Of a stretch of 64,000 bases of DNA, positions 54,171 to 62,068 are shown piece by piece. The stretch spans positions 3,145,001 to 3,209,000 of the forward strand of contig NZ_LT629735.1 of assembly GCF_900104925.1 (NCBI RefSeq), read 5' to 3'. Position 1 is the first letter of the stretch; the number at the start of each line of letters is the position of its first letter. This stretch comes from Opitutus sp. GAS368. GTDB lineage: Bacteria > Verrucomicrobiota > Verrucomicrobiia > Opitutales > Opitutaceae. Below the pieces are notes generated by a model that searched no databases, had not been told where the DNA came from, and saw only the letters and a program-made list of their open reading frames with translations. A program made the position numbers and the translations under genes.

Positions 54171-56888
54171 TCAAATGAGGCGGACCCGGCCGAGCTGGTA
54201 GACGCCGGCGCGCAAGGGATGGTAGGACCAGTTGAGCTTGAGCGTGGGCTCCCACTCCTTGGTGCCTTCGGAAATGGCCGCCGGGGTCAGACCGAATTCG
54301 AGGCCGGTTTTGGGCATAAGGCCGAGGCTCGCCCAAGGAATGACGGCCTCGATGGTGTAGCCATGGGCCGTCGGGGTGATGCTCGCCTCGTTGGGCGCAT
54401 GGTGATACAGTTCCTGCGCGCCGATGCCGACCCGGTAAGTGAACTGGTAATCGCCAGGGCCGGTCCACACGAGACCGTCGCCCGCGGAGTCGATGAAAAG
54501 CTCGACGATGCGGTTGCGGCCCACCGGCACCTCATAACCGGCCGGGGCATCGGTAACGTCGGCGTGGAAATGCAGGGCGGCGGCGTCCCAGGTGACGGCA
54601 AAGCGGAATTCGAGCGGCGCATCGCCCGGCCGGACGTCGGCGTCGGAGTCCTTGAACCCGAGACCCGCCACCGTCTGCCAGTCCCATAGGTCGCGGGGCA
54701 AAGCCTGTTCCACGGCCCGGGCGAAGCGTGGCGGCGGGGGCGGCGGGGTCCCGGCGAGCTCGCGCTGGGCGATGAGGGAGGTATTGGGACCGAACGCGGC
54801 CTCGCCAAACTCGGCGATGGCCGCGCGACCGGTCCGCACGAGCGGATCCTGCTGGAAGGCCTGCCGGATGGCGTCATGGACGAGCAGATTGGCGGCGGTG
54901 ATGAGGCAGGCGGCGGCGGCTTCCGGCGTGGCAGGAGATGGGGCGGGCGTCGCAAAGGTCTCGCGCGGGAATTGGTCGAGCTGCAGCACCGCGAGCAGCG
55001 GGCTGGCGGGGACTTTCTCCGCGGTGAGGCTGGCGTAAGCGAGCTGGGAGGCGGAGGCGCCGGACAGGATCGCCCGTTCGTCGAGCCACAGGCCGGGCAG
55101 CAAGGCCCCGGCGGCGTCGGCCGGCGCAAGGACCTGGACGTTTCCGAGCGTCAGCGTCGCGCGGTCCAAGCTGCGCCAGTCCGCGGCCGGGCGGGTGCCC
55201 GCGGCGATTTCGAGGAAAACTGCGAGCCGGGACGCGGCTGCGAGCTCGGGCCCGGGGGCGGGCAGGGACTTCCAGTCGATGCGATCCAGTTGACGCGTCG
55301 CCTCGGGGGCGAGGGCGGGGATCGCCTGACGGAGGGTGATGAGCGCCGCGGCATATTGCGCGGTTTCCACCGTCCCGACCGGGACCGGGCCGGCGGCGAG
55401 CCGGGTGCCGGCGTCCGCGAGCATCTCGTTGGCGTTGACCAGGCCCAGCAACTGGGCGGAGAGCAGGGCGGTGAGCTGCAGCCCGGCCGCGGCCGGCTGC
55501 GCCTGGAGGGAGTGCCAGGCGGCGGTGGCCCGGGCGAGCAGCCCGGCCTCCTGCTCCGGGTCCAGCGTGCGCGCCGTGGAAAGGAATCCGGCCTTGGCGA
55601 GGGAAAGCTTCGCCTCCGGCGATTGCATGAAGAGACGCCAGACGAGCCCCGTGCGGAGGTTCTCGGCCTGCAGCACCGAGATGCCGAGGTCGATGCCCAG
55701 CACGTCGGCATTCACCCAGCCGGTCTGGGGATTGAAGGCGTCGACGAAGCCATAGTGTTTCCACAGCCGGTCGCCGTAGACGGTGCGGAGGTGGTGGAGC
55801 ACGGCGAGGGTTTCGCGGGGGGCAAAGGGCAGGGAGCCCGCCGTGGCGCAGGGCACGATCGTGCCATCGAGCGCGTTGTAGCGCAGGGTCCGCGGCGGAC
55901 CGCCCCAGGCCTTGTAGCCGGTGGCGGAATCGGAGGCGGTCAGGCCCCAGAGATTTTCGCCCCAGGCGGGGAATTCGGGCCGGAGATCAAGGCTGAACTG
56001 GCGCTGCGCGAGGGTGGCCAGCCGGGTGTTCTGGAAAAAATCGACGAAGGCGTCGCGACGGCCGCGCAGGTCCATGAAGGCCTGGGGAAACTGGTTCACG
56101 AAAAGCGGCGGTTCCTGCAGGTAGACGTAATCGCCGTAGCGCCCGACGGGACTGCGGCGCCAGGTCTGCCAGTAGCCGGCCTCCAGCGGCCGCGGGGAAG
56201 AGCCGAGGGCGAGCAGGCTCATCAGCACATGCTCGGAATACTGGTTCCAGCGGTAGCGGGAAAACCCCGTTTCATCATGCCAGGCCAGCGAGACCAGCGG
56301 CCCGCCGTTGCGGAACCACGGCCAGTCGACGTCGTCCAGCAGGCGGTTGACCAGCGCCGTGACCGCGGGATCGGCGAAATATTCGCGGGCCACGATCGCC
56401 CCGGCGTAGAGCAGGGCGGAATCGATGGAGGAAACTTCGCAATTCCAGGCGCGGGCCCCGGTGTCCATTTCCATGAAATGGTAGAAGAAGCCGTGCTGGC
56501 GGGGTGCCCGGGCGGCGAGGAAGTCCAGCATGGTCCGGACGTGTTCCAAGGCCTCGCCGCGGGAAACCCAGCCGCGTTCCACGGCGATCGGCCAGGCTGC
56601 GAGAGAAAACCCCGAGGCGGCGATACTGGCCTTGCCCTCGCTGGGGGAACCGTCGGCGCGGGCGCGGTCCCGGACCAAGCCGGTGCGGGGATGCGATTGC
56701 TCGACGAAGAACCGGAAGCCCGCGCGCTCGATATCGTCGAGCAGCCGGTCATCGGCCGGGCTCAGCGCCACCGTCGATGACGCCGCGGGCCCTGCGCCCG
56801 TTGCGGTCGCGCCTTGCAAGAACAAGGCAATGCACGCGGCGCCCAGCGGGGATACCGCGAAAGAGCGGAGGGGCATGCCTAAGAGCAT
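54171..56888 (-). CDS. Large glucoamylase-like (GH144-type) protein with C-terminal CBM9-like domain
   Basis: 905-aa from ATG 56888 (ATG 56876 or TTG 56903 are alternatives), with a hydrophobic signal sequence. The PF10091/GH144-type (alpha/alpha)6 domain (about 45-430) has GFRFFVEQSHPRTGLVRDRA, ETGFSRYRWNQYSEHVLMSL and AENLRTGLVWRLFM. A helical region of about 280 residues with no recognised family follows, then a CBM9/DOMON-like beta domain (about 750-905) with ALHFHADVTDAPAGYEVPVG and YTIEAVIPWASLGL. It probably binds and cuts glucan at the cell surface or in the periplasm. It is the first enzyme gene after lacI, 317 bp away. Confidence 0.78.
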   Translation of the reverse strand: MLLGMPLRSFAVSPLGAACIALFLQGATATGAGPAASSTVALSPADDRLLDDIERAGFRFFVEQSHPRTGLVRDRARADGSPSEGKASIAASGFSLAAWPIAVERGWVSRGEALEHVRTMLDFLAARAPRQHGFFYHFMEMDTGARAWNCEVSSIDSALLYAGAIVAREYFADPAVTALVNRLLDDVDWPWFRNGGPLVSLAWHDETGFSRYRWNQYSEHVLMSLLALGSSPRPLEAGYWQTWRRSPVGRYGDYVYLQEPPLFVNQFPQAFMDLRGRRDAFVDFFQNTRLATLAQRQFSLDLRPEFPAWGENLWGLTASDSATGYKAWGGPPRTLRYNALDGTIVPCATAGSLPFAPRETLAVLHHLRTVYGDRLWKHYGFVDAFNPQTGWVNADVLGIDLGISVLQAENLRTGLVWRLFMQSPEAKLSLAKAGFLSTARTLDPEQEAGLLARATAAWHSLQAQPAAAGLQLTALLSAQLLGLVNANEMLADAGTRLAAGPVPVGTVETAQYAAALITLRQAIPALAPEATRQLDRIDWKSLPAPGPELAAASRLAVFLEIAAGTRPAADWRSLDRATLTLGNVQVLAPADAAGALLPGLWLDERAILSGASASQLAYASLTAEKVPASPLLAVLQLDQFPRETFATPAPSPATPEAAAACLITAANLLVHDAIRQAFQQDPLVRTGRAAIAEFGEAAFGPNTSLIAQRELAGTPPPPPPRFARAVEQALPRDLWDWQTVAGLGFKDSDADVRPGDAPLEFRFAVTWDAAALHFHADVTDAPAGYEVPVGRNRIVELFIDSAGDGLVWTGPGDYQFTYRVGIGAQELYHHAPNEASITPTAHGYTIEAVIPWASLGLMPKTGLEFGLTPAAISEGTKEWEPTLKLNWSYHPLRAGVYQLGRVRLI

Positions 56889-56965
56889 TGCGGTCCGGTG
56901 CAAAGGGGTAGTGGTGTGTCTTGGCCGGGACGAAAAGCCCCGACCGGGGGTGATGTCAGGTTGAA

Positions 56966-56979
56966 TGACAACGTTTGCA
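56966..56979. promoter_or_regulatory. Candidate LacI operator 1
   Basis: TGACAACGTTTGCA, two mismatches from the ideal palindrome TGCAAACGTTTGCA with the central CG conserved, as usual for LacI-family operators. It lies 78 bases upstream of the large GH144-type gene start. Confidence 0.6.
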
Positions 56980-57133
56980 TCGCAAGCTAAAAAAATGCGG
57001 CAACGCTTCGACGACCGGCCACAGTGCCCGGATTACCCTGGATCCAATCCCTCTCTCAAATACCTGCAATCCAGCCTATCTGGGGCATCGAACCCATCCG
57101 GCCTTAGGTGATTACCCACGGCCGGTAATAAAA

Positions 57134-57147
57134 TGAAATCGTTTGCA
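57134..57147. promoter_or_regulatory. Candidate LacI operator 2
   Basis: TGAAATCGTTTGCA, also two mismatches from TGCAAACGTTTGCA and sharing the CGTTTGCA half exactly with site 1. The centre-to-centre distance to site 1 is 168 bases, about 16 helical turns. Confidence 0.55.
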
Positions 57148-57205
57148 GGTGAGCCAGGGCAAGCCGCAGGCCGGTGCTCATTTGGGCGGGTTCATCCACC
57201 GGCGC

Positions 57206-58294
57206 CTATTTGCGGTCGGTCGGTCGGAGGGGCCGGGTTGAGTCGCGGATCATCATGGGCGCAGGCATGTCGTCGGATACCATCCGGCGCAAACGTCCTG
57301 GATCATTGGCCGCCTCGACAATCAGACCCACGGCGCGCTCGGCCAGGTCGGCCAGGGGTTGGCGGATGGTGGTGAGGGCCGGCTGGCAGGCCGTGGCCCA
57401 GATGCCGTCGTCAAAACCGACAATCGAGATATCATCCGGGCATCGCACGCCGGCCAGGTGGGCGGCATGCACCGCCCCGAAGGCGATCTCGTCATTGGCG
57501 CAGCAGATGGCGGTCGGCCGTTCGGGGCCCTCCAGGAACCGGGCAATGCCGGTGCGGCCGGTCTCGGCGCTGAAAGACCCGCTGTAGATCCATTCCGGCC
57601 GGGGCATGGCTCCCGCCGTCTGCAGCATCTCGAGGTAACCCTGCTTGCGCTCGTGCGCATCGCGCGAGCCTTCGGGACCGAGCAGCAGGCCGATGCGCCG
57701 GTGACCCAGTTGCAGGAGCAGGCTGGCCACGGAGCGGGCGCCGGCGAGGTTGTCCACGCCCACGACCGGCACGCCCAGGTCGCGCACGCTGGTGTTTTCG
57801 GGCAGGGTGGACTTGGTCAGCACGAAAGGGCGGCGGAAGCCCCGGAGCTGTTCCAGCTCCATTTTGCTGAGCGGTTCGGCCAGGTAGATGATCCCGGAGG
57901 AATCGAGGCTCAGGTGCTGCATGGCCTCCCGGAAATTGGCGCTTTCGTTGCGGCGCATGGTGGAGATTTGCACGCCCCAGCCCCGGGCGGCGGCGGCGTG
58001 CAGGGTGCCCGCCATGAACCGGCCGTAGTATTCCGAAAAGAAAATATTCTCATCCAGCGGCACGACCAGCGTCAGGGTGGCGTTGGCCCCCTTGCGCAGG
58101 ATGCGCGCGCCGGGATTGGGGGAGAAATGCTGCTTTTCCGCCAGGTCCATGATCTGTTTCCGGCGGTCGGGGCGGACCAGGTGCGCGGTTTCCGGCCGCA
58201 GGGCGCGGGAGACCGTGGAGGGCGAGACACCCAGGCTGGCGGCAATCTGCACGATGCCTGTCTTGTCGAGGCGCGGTGCGCGATAGCGGGGCAT
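57206..58294 (-). CDS. LacI-family transcriptional regulator of the glucan locus
   Basis: 362-aa regulator. The N-terminal helix-turn-helix is GIVQIAASLGVSPSTVSRAL (13-32) with hinge helix, followed by a periplasmic-binding-like ligand domain (about 70-350) with VVGVDNLAGARSVASLLLQL and ICCANDEIAFGAVHAAHLAG. It should repress the downstream glycosidase, receptor and transporter genes and be released by a sugar, possibly sophorose. Candidate sites with a central CG lie at its own start (58294) and upstream (58330), suggesting autoregulation. It is on the same strand as the locus. Confidence 0.93.
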   Translation of the reverse strand: MPRYRAPRLDKTGIVQIAASLGVSPSTVSRALRPETAHLVRPDRRKQIMDLAEKQHFSPNPGARILRKGANATLTLVVPLDENIFFSEYYGRFMAGTLHAAAARGWGVQISTMRRNESANFREAMQHLSLDSSGIIYLAEPLSKMELEQLRGFRRPFVLTKSTLPENTSVRDLGVPVVGVDNLAGARSVASLLLQLGHRRIGLLLGPEGSRDAHERKQGYLEMLQTAGAMPRPEWIYSGSFSAETGRTGIARFLEGPERPTAICCANDEIAFGAVHAAHLAGVRCPDDISIVGFDDGIWATACQPALTTIRQPLADLAERAVGLIVEAANDPGRLRRMVSDDMPAPMMIRDSTRPLRPTDRK

Positions 58295-58307
58295 GACAAC
58301 GTATGCT
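58294..58307. promoter_or_regulatory. Candidate LacI operator 3, at the lacI start codon
   Basis: TGACAACGTATGCT matches TGACAACGTTTGCA (site 1) at 12 of 14 positions but is a weaker palindrome. Its first base pairs with the first base of the lacI ATG. Confidence 0.45.
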
Positions 58308-58329
58308 GGAACGAATTTCCCTCACGGCA

Positions 58330-58343
58330 AGCAAACGTGTGCA
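58330..58343. promoter_or_regulatory. Candidate LacI operator 4, upstream of lacI
   Basis: AGCAAACGTGTGCA differs from TGCAAACGTTTGCA at two positions. It lies 36 bases before the lacI start codon, a suitable place for autoregulation. Confidence 0.55.
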
Positions 58344-58412
58344 GGCCGCGTCCGGGCTTCCGGCGCCTTGGAGGGCGGAACCCGTCGCGGGCATTCCGCA
58401 CGGGGGTGGAAA

Positions 58413-58450
58413 TTCAGTGTTTATTAGTGCGCATTAGTGTCCATTAGTGG
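58413..58450. repeat. Short direct repeats of ATTAGTG type
   Basis: TTATTAGTGCGCATTAGTG and TCCATTAGTGGG give three ATTAGTG words in phase about every 11-12 bases, just before the mpl start. This looks like one half of a family H type element such as that at 31082. Confidence 0.55.
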
Positions 58451-58458
58451 GCGGGGAA

Positions 58459-59880
58459 ATGCGGATTTACTTCATGGGCATATGCGGGACGGCGATGGGC
58501 AACGCCGCGTTGCTCGCGCGCGCCGCCGGCCACGAGGTGCTCGGCGCCGACAGCGGCGTCTACCCGCCCATGAGCACCGTGCTGGCCGCGGCGGGCATCA
58601 CACTCCACGAGGGCTACGATCCCGTGCGGCTGGAAAAGCTGGCCCCCGAGCTGGTCGTCGTCGGCAACGCCATGTCGCGCGGCAACGCCGAGGTCGAGTG
58701 GCTGCTCGACACCCGCGCCATCCCCTTTGTCTCGCTCCCGGCTTTTCTCTACGATGCCGTCCTGTCGGTCCGCCGCAACATCGTCATCGCCGGCACGCAC
58801 GGCAAGACGACCACCACCGCGCTGACGGCCTTCCTGCTGCGCGCGAACGGCCGTGACCCCGGCTTCCTGATTGGCGGCGTGCCGCTCGACCCGCCGGTGG
58901 GCAACCACCTCGGCACGGCGGGCGACCCGTTCGTCATCGAGGGCGACGAATACGACAGCGCCTTCTTCGACAAGCGCAGCAAGTTCATCCACTACGCGCC
59001 GCACATCGCCGTGCTGAACAACCTCGAGTTCGACCACGCCGACATCTTCCGCGACCTGCCGGACGTGCAGCGGACGTTCCTGCACCTGACCCGCATCGTG
59101 CCGCGCAACGGCTGGGTCGTGCTCAACGGCGACGATGCCAACCTCAAGGCCCTCGGCCCGCTGGCGTGGACGCGCGTGGTGCGCGTCGGCCTCGAAGAGG
59201 GCAACGACCTCCGCATCGCCGGCTTTCGCGAGTCGGCCGAGGGCGTCTCTTTCCGGCTGATCTGGCAGGGCAAACCCTGGGCCGAGGTGAAGTGGACCCT
59301 GTCCGGCATCTTCAACGCCCGCAACGCCGCCATGGCCGCGCTCGCGGCCGGTCTGGCGCTTTTCCCCGACGACCCGACCAAGCTCAAGCTCGACGCCCTG
59401 GCGAAATTCCGCGGGGTGAAACGCCGTCAGGAGCTCCTGGTCGATACGCCCAGGCTGAAGGTGGTCGAGGATTTCGGCCACCACCCGACGGCGCTGGCCG
59501 AGACGTTGCAGTCGTTCCGCGCGCGGTTCCCGGGCCACATCATCCACGCGGCCTTCGAGCCGCGCAGCAACACGTCGCGCACGAAGGTCCTGCAGGCGGC
59601 TTTCCTGCGGGCGCTGGCGCTGGGCGACGAGATTTATATCGGCGCCATCGCGCGGCCGGAGAAACTGAAGCCGGAGGAGCGGTTCGACGTGGAGGCGGTC
59701 ATCCAGCACCTGGCGACGCAGGGCGTGGACGCCTACACGGCGCCGACCCACGCCGCGCTGCTCGACATCCTGCAGGGCAAGGTCGCGGAGGAGACGGAGC
59801 GGCCCCAGGTCGTCGTCTTCTTCACCAACGGTTCGTTCGACGGGATTATCGGGAAGTTCGTGAAAGGCGTCACAGGGTAA
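58459..59880 (+). CDS. mpl: UDP-N-acetylmuramate:L-alanyl-gamma-D-glutamyl-meso-diaminopimelate ligase
   Basis: 473-aa Mur-ligase-family enzyme that reattaches recycled murein tripeptide to UDP-MurNAc. The N-terminal MRIYFMGICGTAMGNAALLA is typical of Mpl, the ATP loop is AGTHGKTTTTALTAF (112-120 core), and VEDFGHHPTALAETL and AAFEPRSNTSR are in the C-terminal domain. ATG 58459 with GGGGAAA just before it is preferred to GTG 58447. Its presence implies meso-diaminopimelate peptidoglycan and recycling. It is divergent from lacI. Confidence 0.95.
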   Translation: MRIYFMGICGTAMGNAALLARAAGHEVLGADSGVYPPMSTVLAAAGITLHEGYDPVRLEKLAPELVVVGNAMSRGNAEVEWLLDTRAIPFVSLPAFLYDAVLSVRRNIVIAGTHGKTTTTALTAFLLRANGRDPGFLIGGVPLDPPVGNHLGTAGDPFVIEGDEYDSAFFDKRSKFIHYAPHIAVLNNLEFDHADIFRDLPDVQRTFLHLTRIVPRNGWVVLNGDDANLKALGPLAWTRVVRVGLEEGNDLRIAGFRESAEGVSFRLIWQGKPWAEVKWTLSGIFNARNAAMAALAAGLALFPDDPTKLKLDALAKFRGVKRRQELLVDTPRLKVVEDFGHHPTALAETLQSFRARFPGHIIHAAFEPRSNTSRTKVLQAAFLRALALGDEIYIGAIARPEKLKPEERFDVEAVIQHLATQGVDAYTAPTHAALLDILQGKVAEETERPQVVVFFTNGSFDGIIGKFVKGVTG

Positions 59881-59883
59881 GGA

Positions 59884-59966
59884 GGGTAGGGCGAGTCCTC
59901 CGGACGAGCCGCGACCACCTCTATTCGGGCGGAAAGATGGCTCATCCAAAGGATTTGCCCTACCCA
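59884..59966. repeat. Family B palindrome upstream of RAYT 2
   Basis: Arms GGGTAGGGCGAGTCCTCCGG and AAGGATTTGCCCTACCC, with GACGAGCCGCGACC near the first arm. It lies between mpl and the RAYT gene and pairs with the element at 60418. Confidence 0.8.
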
Positions 59967-59976
59967 ATATAGCTGC

Positions 59977-60423
59977 GTGCCGAATTTGCCGCAGCGTCAG
60001 CGACTCTATCATGCGATCTCCCCTTGGGTGGCAGACACCTCACTTTATTTCGTGACCTTTTGCACGATACCTCGCGGAAAGAACCAACTTTGTGTGCCAG
60101 AAGTCGGGGAAAGGTTGCTGGCGTCGGCTGCCCACTATCATGTGGCGACTCGGTGGTGGATCAGGTTGTTTTTGCTGATGCCCGATCATGTGCATGCCTT
60201 GATGGCAGTGTCCAAAGGCGATTCATTGCCAGAGGCCGTGCGTATGTGGAAGGGATATCAAACCAAGAAGTTCGGTATCGAGTGGCAGGCGGGTTTTTTT
60301 GACCATCGTCTCCGTTCTGCTGAATCGGAGCAGGAAAAGGCGGATTATATTCGGATGAATCCCGTGCGAGCCGGATTGGTGCTGAAGCCGGAGGATTGGC
60401 CGTATTTTTGGCCCAAAGGGTAG
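59977..60423 (+). CDS. REP-associated tyrosine transposase (RAYT), second copy
   Basis: 148-aa Y1 transposase with SLYFVTFCTIPRGKNQL, the HUH-type motif LLMPDHVHALMAV and the closing YIRMNPVRAGLVLKPEDWPY. It shares family but only limited sequence with the RAYT at 23996. Base composition is visibly lower in GC than the neighbours. The start is GTG 59977; no upstream ATG is in frame. Family B palindromes flank it, and its stop codon is inside the downstream one. No IS ends or TnpB gene were seen. Confidence 0.9.
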   Translation: MPNLPQRQRLYHAISPWVADTSLYFVTFCTIPRGKNQLCVPEVGERLLASAAHYHVATRWWIRLFLLMPDHVHALMAVSKGDSLPEAVRMWKGYQTKKFGIEWQAGFFDHRLRSAESEQEKADYIRMNPVRAGLVLKPEDWPYFWPKG

Positions 60424-60473
60424 GGCGAGTCGTCTCGACGAGCCGCGGCTCATCCGGAGGATTCGCCCTACCA
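60418..60473. repeat. Family B palindrome downstream of RAYT 2
   Basis: Element beginning GGGTAGGGCGAGTCGTCTCG and ending GGAGGATTCGCCCTACCA, with core GAGCCGCGGCTC. It contains the RAYT stop codon (60421-60423). A partial copy (CGGTTCGTCCGGAGGGCTCG) follows at 60481-60500 and reaches the rimO stop. Confidence 0.85.
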
Positions 60474-60506
60474 ATTCAAACGGTTCGTCCGGAGGGCTCG
60501 TCCTGC

Positions 60507-61922
60507 CTACTGCGCCTGCTTGGCGACCTTGAAGGCCGCGGGCTTTTCGCCCTTCGGCAGGGCGAGCAAATCGTAGTCCTGATAACCGGTGATCTTCACC
60601 TCGACGAATTCACCGACGGGCAGCTCGCGCGGCACGTAGACGCGGCCGTCGATGTCCGGCGCGTCGGCCTCGCCGCGGGCGACGCCGGGCTCCTCGACCA
60701 GAACCTTGAGCGTCTTGCCGACATAGGACTTGGACACTTCGGCGGCGATTTGCCGCTGCAGGCCCATCAGCGTGTGCCAGCGGGCTTCCTTCACCTTGGG
60801 GAGAATCTGGTCGGGCATCTTGGCGCCGCGCGTGCCTTCCTCCTGGGAGTAGCGAAACACGCCGAGGCGCTCGAATTTCGTCTGCTTGATGAAGGTGCAG
60901 AGCTCGGCGATATCGGCCTCGGTCTCGCCGGGGAAGCCGACGATAAAGGTGGTGCGGATGGCGATGCCCGGGATGCCGGCGCGGATGCGCTTGAGCAGGT
61001 CGCGGATGTAGTCACCGCTGGTCTCGCGCTGCATGCGCCCGAGCATGTGGTCGCTGATGTGCTGCAGCGGGATGTCGATATAGCGGGCGACCTTCGGGCA
61101 CTCGGCGATGGTCTTGATCAGCTCGTCGCTCCAATGGGCCGGGTGCGTGTAGAGCAGGCGGATCCAGAAGTCGCCCTCGATGGCGTTGAGCTCGCGAAGG
61201 AGGGTGGTGAGCGCGGTCCCGCGCGAGGAATCGACCGGCGTGCGGGGATTCGGGCGCTGCTCCCAGGTGTCCATGCCGAAAAAGGTCGTGTCCTGCGAGA
61301 TGAGGTTGAGTTCCTTGACGCCCTCCCTAACCAGCTGGCGCGCCTCGGCGACGACGCTGGCGACGGTGCGGCTGCGGTGGCGGCCGCGGATCTGCGGGAT
61401 GATGCAGAAGGTGCACGGGTGGTTGCAGCCTTCCGCGATCTTCATGTAGGCAAAATGCTTCGGCGTGAGCCGGAAGCGCGGTGTGTCGAAGTCCGGGATG
61501 TAGGTGGACTTGCCCTCGATGAAATTGGCCGGCGCCTCGTCCTGGCCGCGCTCCTTGGCGTAGATGCCCTCGATGATCGGCGCGACCTTCGTGATCTGGT
61601 CGAGGCCGATGAAGGCGTCGACCTCGTCGTGCAGCGACGACGAGAGGTCCTTCGAGAACCGCTGCGACATGCAGCCGGCGACGATGAGCTTCTGTTCCTT
61701 GCGGCGCTTGGTCATCCCGCGGCTCTGGTGGACCTCGAGGATGTGGCCGATCGATTCCTCCTTGGACGAGTCGATGAACGAGCAGGTGTTGACGATGACG
61801 ACGTCGGCCTTCTCGGCGTCGGGGATCACGGCCATGCCGGCCTGATGCAGGTGGCCGACCATGATCTCGCTATCCACGAGATTCTTCGCGCAACCGAGGG
61901 AGATGAGACTGACCTTGATCAT
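60507..61922 (-). CDS. rimO: Ribosomal protein S12 methylthiotransferase RimO
   Basis: 471-aa radical SAM methylthiotransferase. The UPF0004 domain supplies Cys11, Cys47 and Cys84 for the second cluster (SLGCAKNLVDSE, NTCSF, AGCMSQRF), the SAM cluster is Cys166, Cys170 and Cys173 in EGCNHPCTFCII, and a TRAM domain is at the C-terminus. SLGCAKN and the IPQIRGRHRSR segment favour RimO over MiaB. It modifies Asp88-type residues of S12. The start is ATG 61922, with a 24-bp-arm inverted repeat (61932-62004) immediately upstream. Confidence 0.95.
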   Translation of the reverse strand: MIKVSLISLGCAKNLVDSEIMVGHLHQAGMAVIPDAEKADVVIVNTCSFIDSSKEESIGHILEVHQSRGMTKRRKEQKLIVAGCMSQRFSKDLSSSLHDEVDAFIGLDQITKVAPIIEGIYAKERGQDEAPANFIEGKSTYIPDFDTPRFRLTPKHFAYMKIAEGCNHPCTFCIIPQIRGRHRSRTVASVVAEARQLVREGVKELNLISQDTTFFGMDTWEQRPNPRTPVDSSRGTALTTLLRELNAIEGDFWIRLLYTHPAHWSDELIKTIAECPKVARYIDIPLQHISDHMLGRMQRETSGDYIRDLLKRIRAGIPGIAIRTTFIVGFPGETEADIAELCTFIKQTKFERLGVFRYSQEEGTRGAKMPDQILPKVKEARWHTLMGLQRQIAAEVSKSYVGKTLKVLVEEPGVARGEADAPDIDGRVYVPRELPVGEFVEVKITGYQDYDLLALPKGEKPAAFKVAKQAQ

Positions 61923-61931
61923 GGATCGAAA

Positions 61932-62004
61932 TGTAGGAGCCTGCTTGCAGGCGATGGGATGTTACGCGAGACGGTAAAGAATCGCCTGCAAGCAGGCTCC
62001 TACA
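61932..62004. repeat. Perfect inverted repeat upstream of rimO (family D-like)
   Basis: Two perfectly complementary 24-base arms (61932-61955 and 61981-62004), each containing GGAGCCTGCTTGCAGGC or its complement, with a 25-base loop. The arm nearer rimO ends 10 bases before its ATG. Confidence 0.85.
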
Positions 62005-62024
62005 AGGAAAGGCTGAATAAAAAA

Positions 62025-62049
62025 CGGCGGTCATAGACCGCCGCTACAG
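62025..62049. repeat. Family C half palindrome
   Basis: CGGCGGTCATAGACCGCCG with a CTACAG end, matching the arm of the elements at 14966 and 28731. It lies just beyond the 3' end of the 34-aa basic protein gene and could act as its transcript end. Confidence 0.75.
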
Positions 62050-62068
62050 ATCAGAGGCGGGAGAAAGC

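Larger units (their letters stand above)
56889..57205. promoter_or_regulatory. Regulatory region of the glucan locus, between lacI and the first enzyme gene
   Basis: 317 bp between the lacI stop and the large GH144-type gene, AT-richer than its surroundings. It contains two near-palindromic sites similar to TGCAAACGTTTGCA (56966 and 57134). A TTGCGA box on the minus strand overlaps the first, but no convincing -10 could be matched. No open reading frame or hairpin of note. Confidence 0.6.

Noticed and set aside
56889-57205. tRNA or small RNA in the lacI-enzyme gap
   Set aside because: No cloverleaf, no TTC-loop word and no stable hairpin was found; operator-like sites explain the conserved-looking parts.
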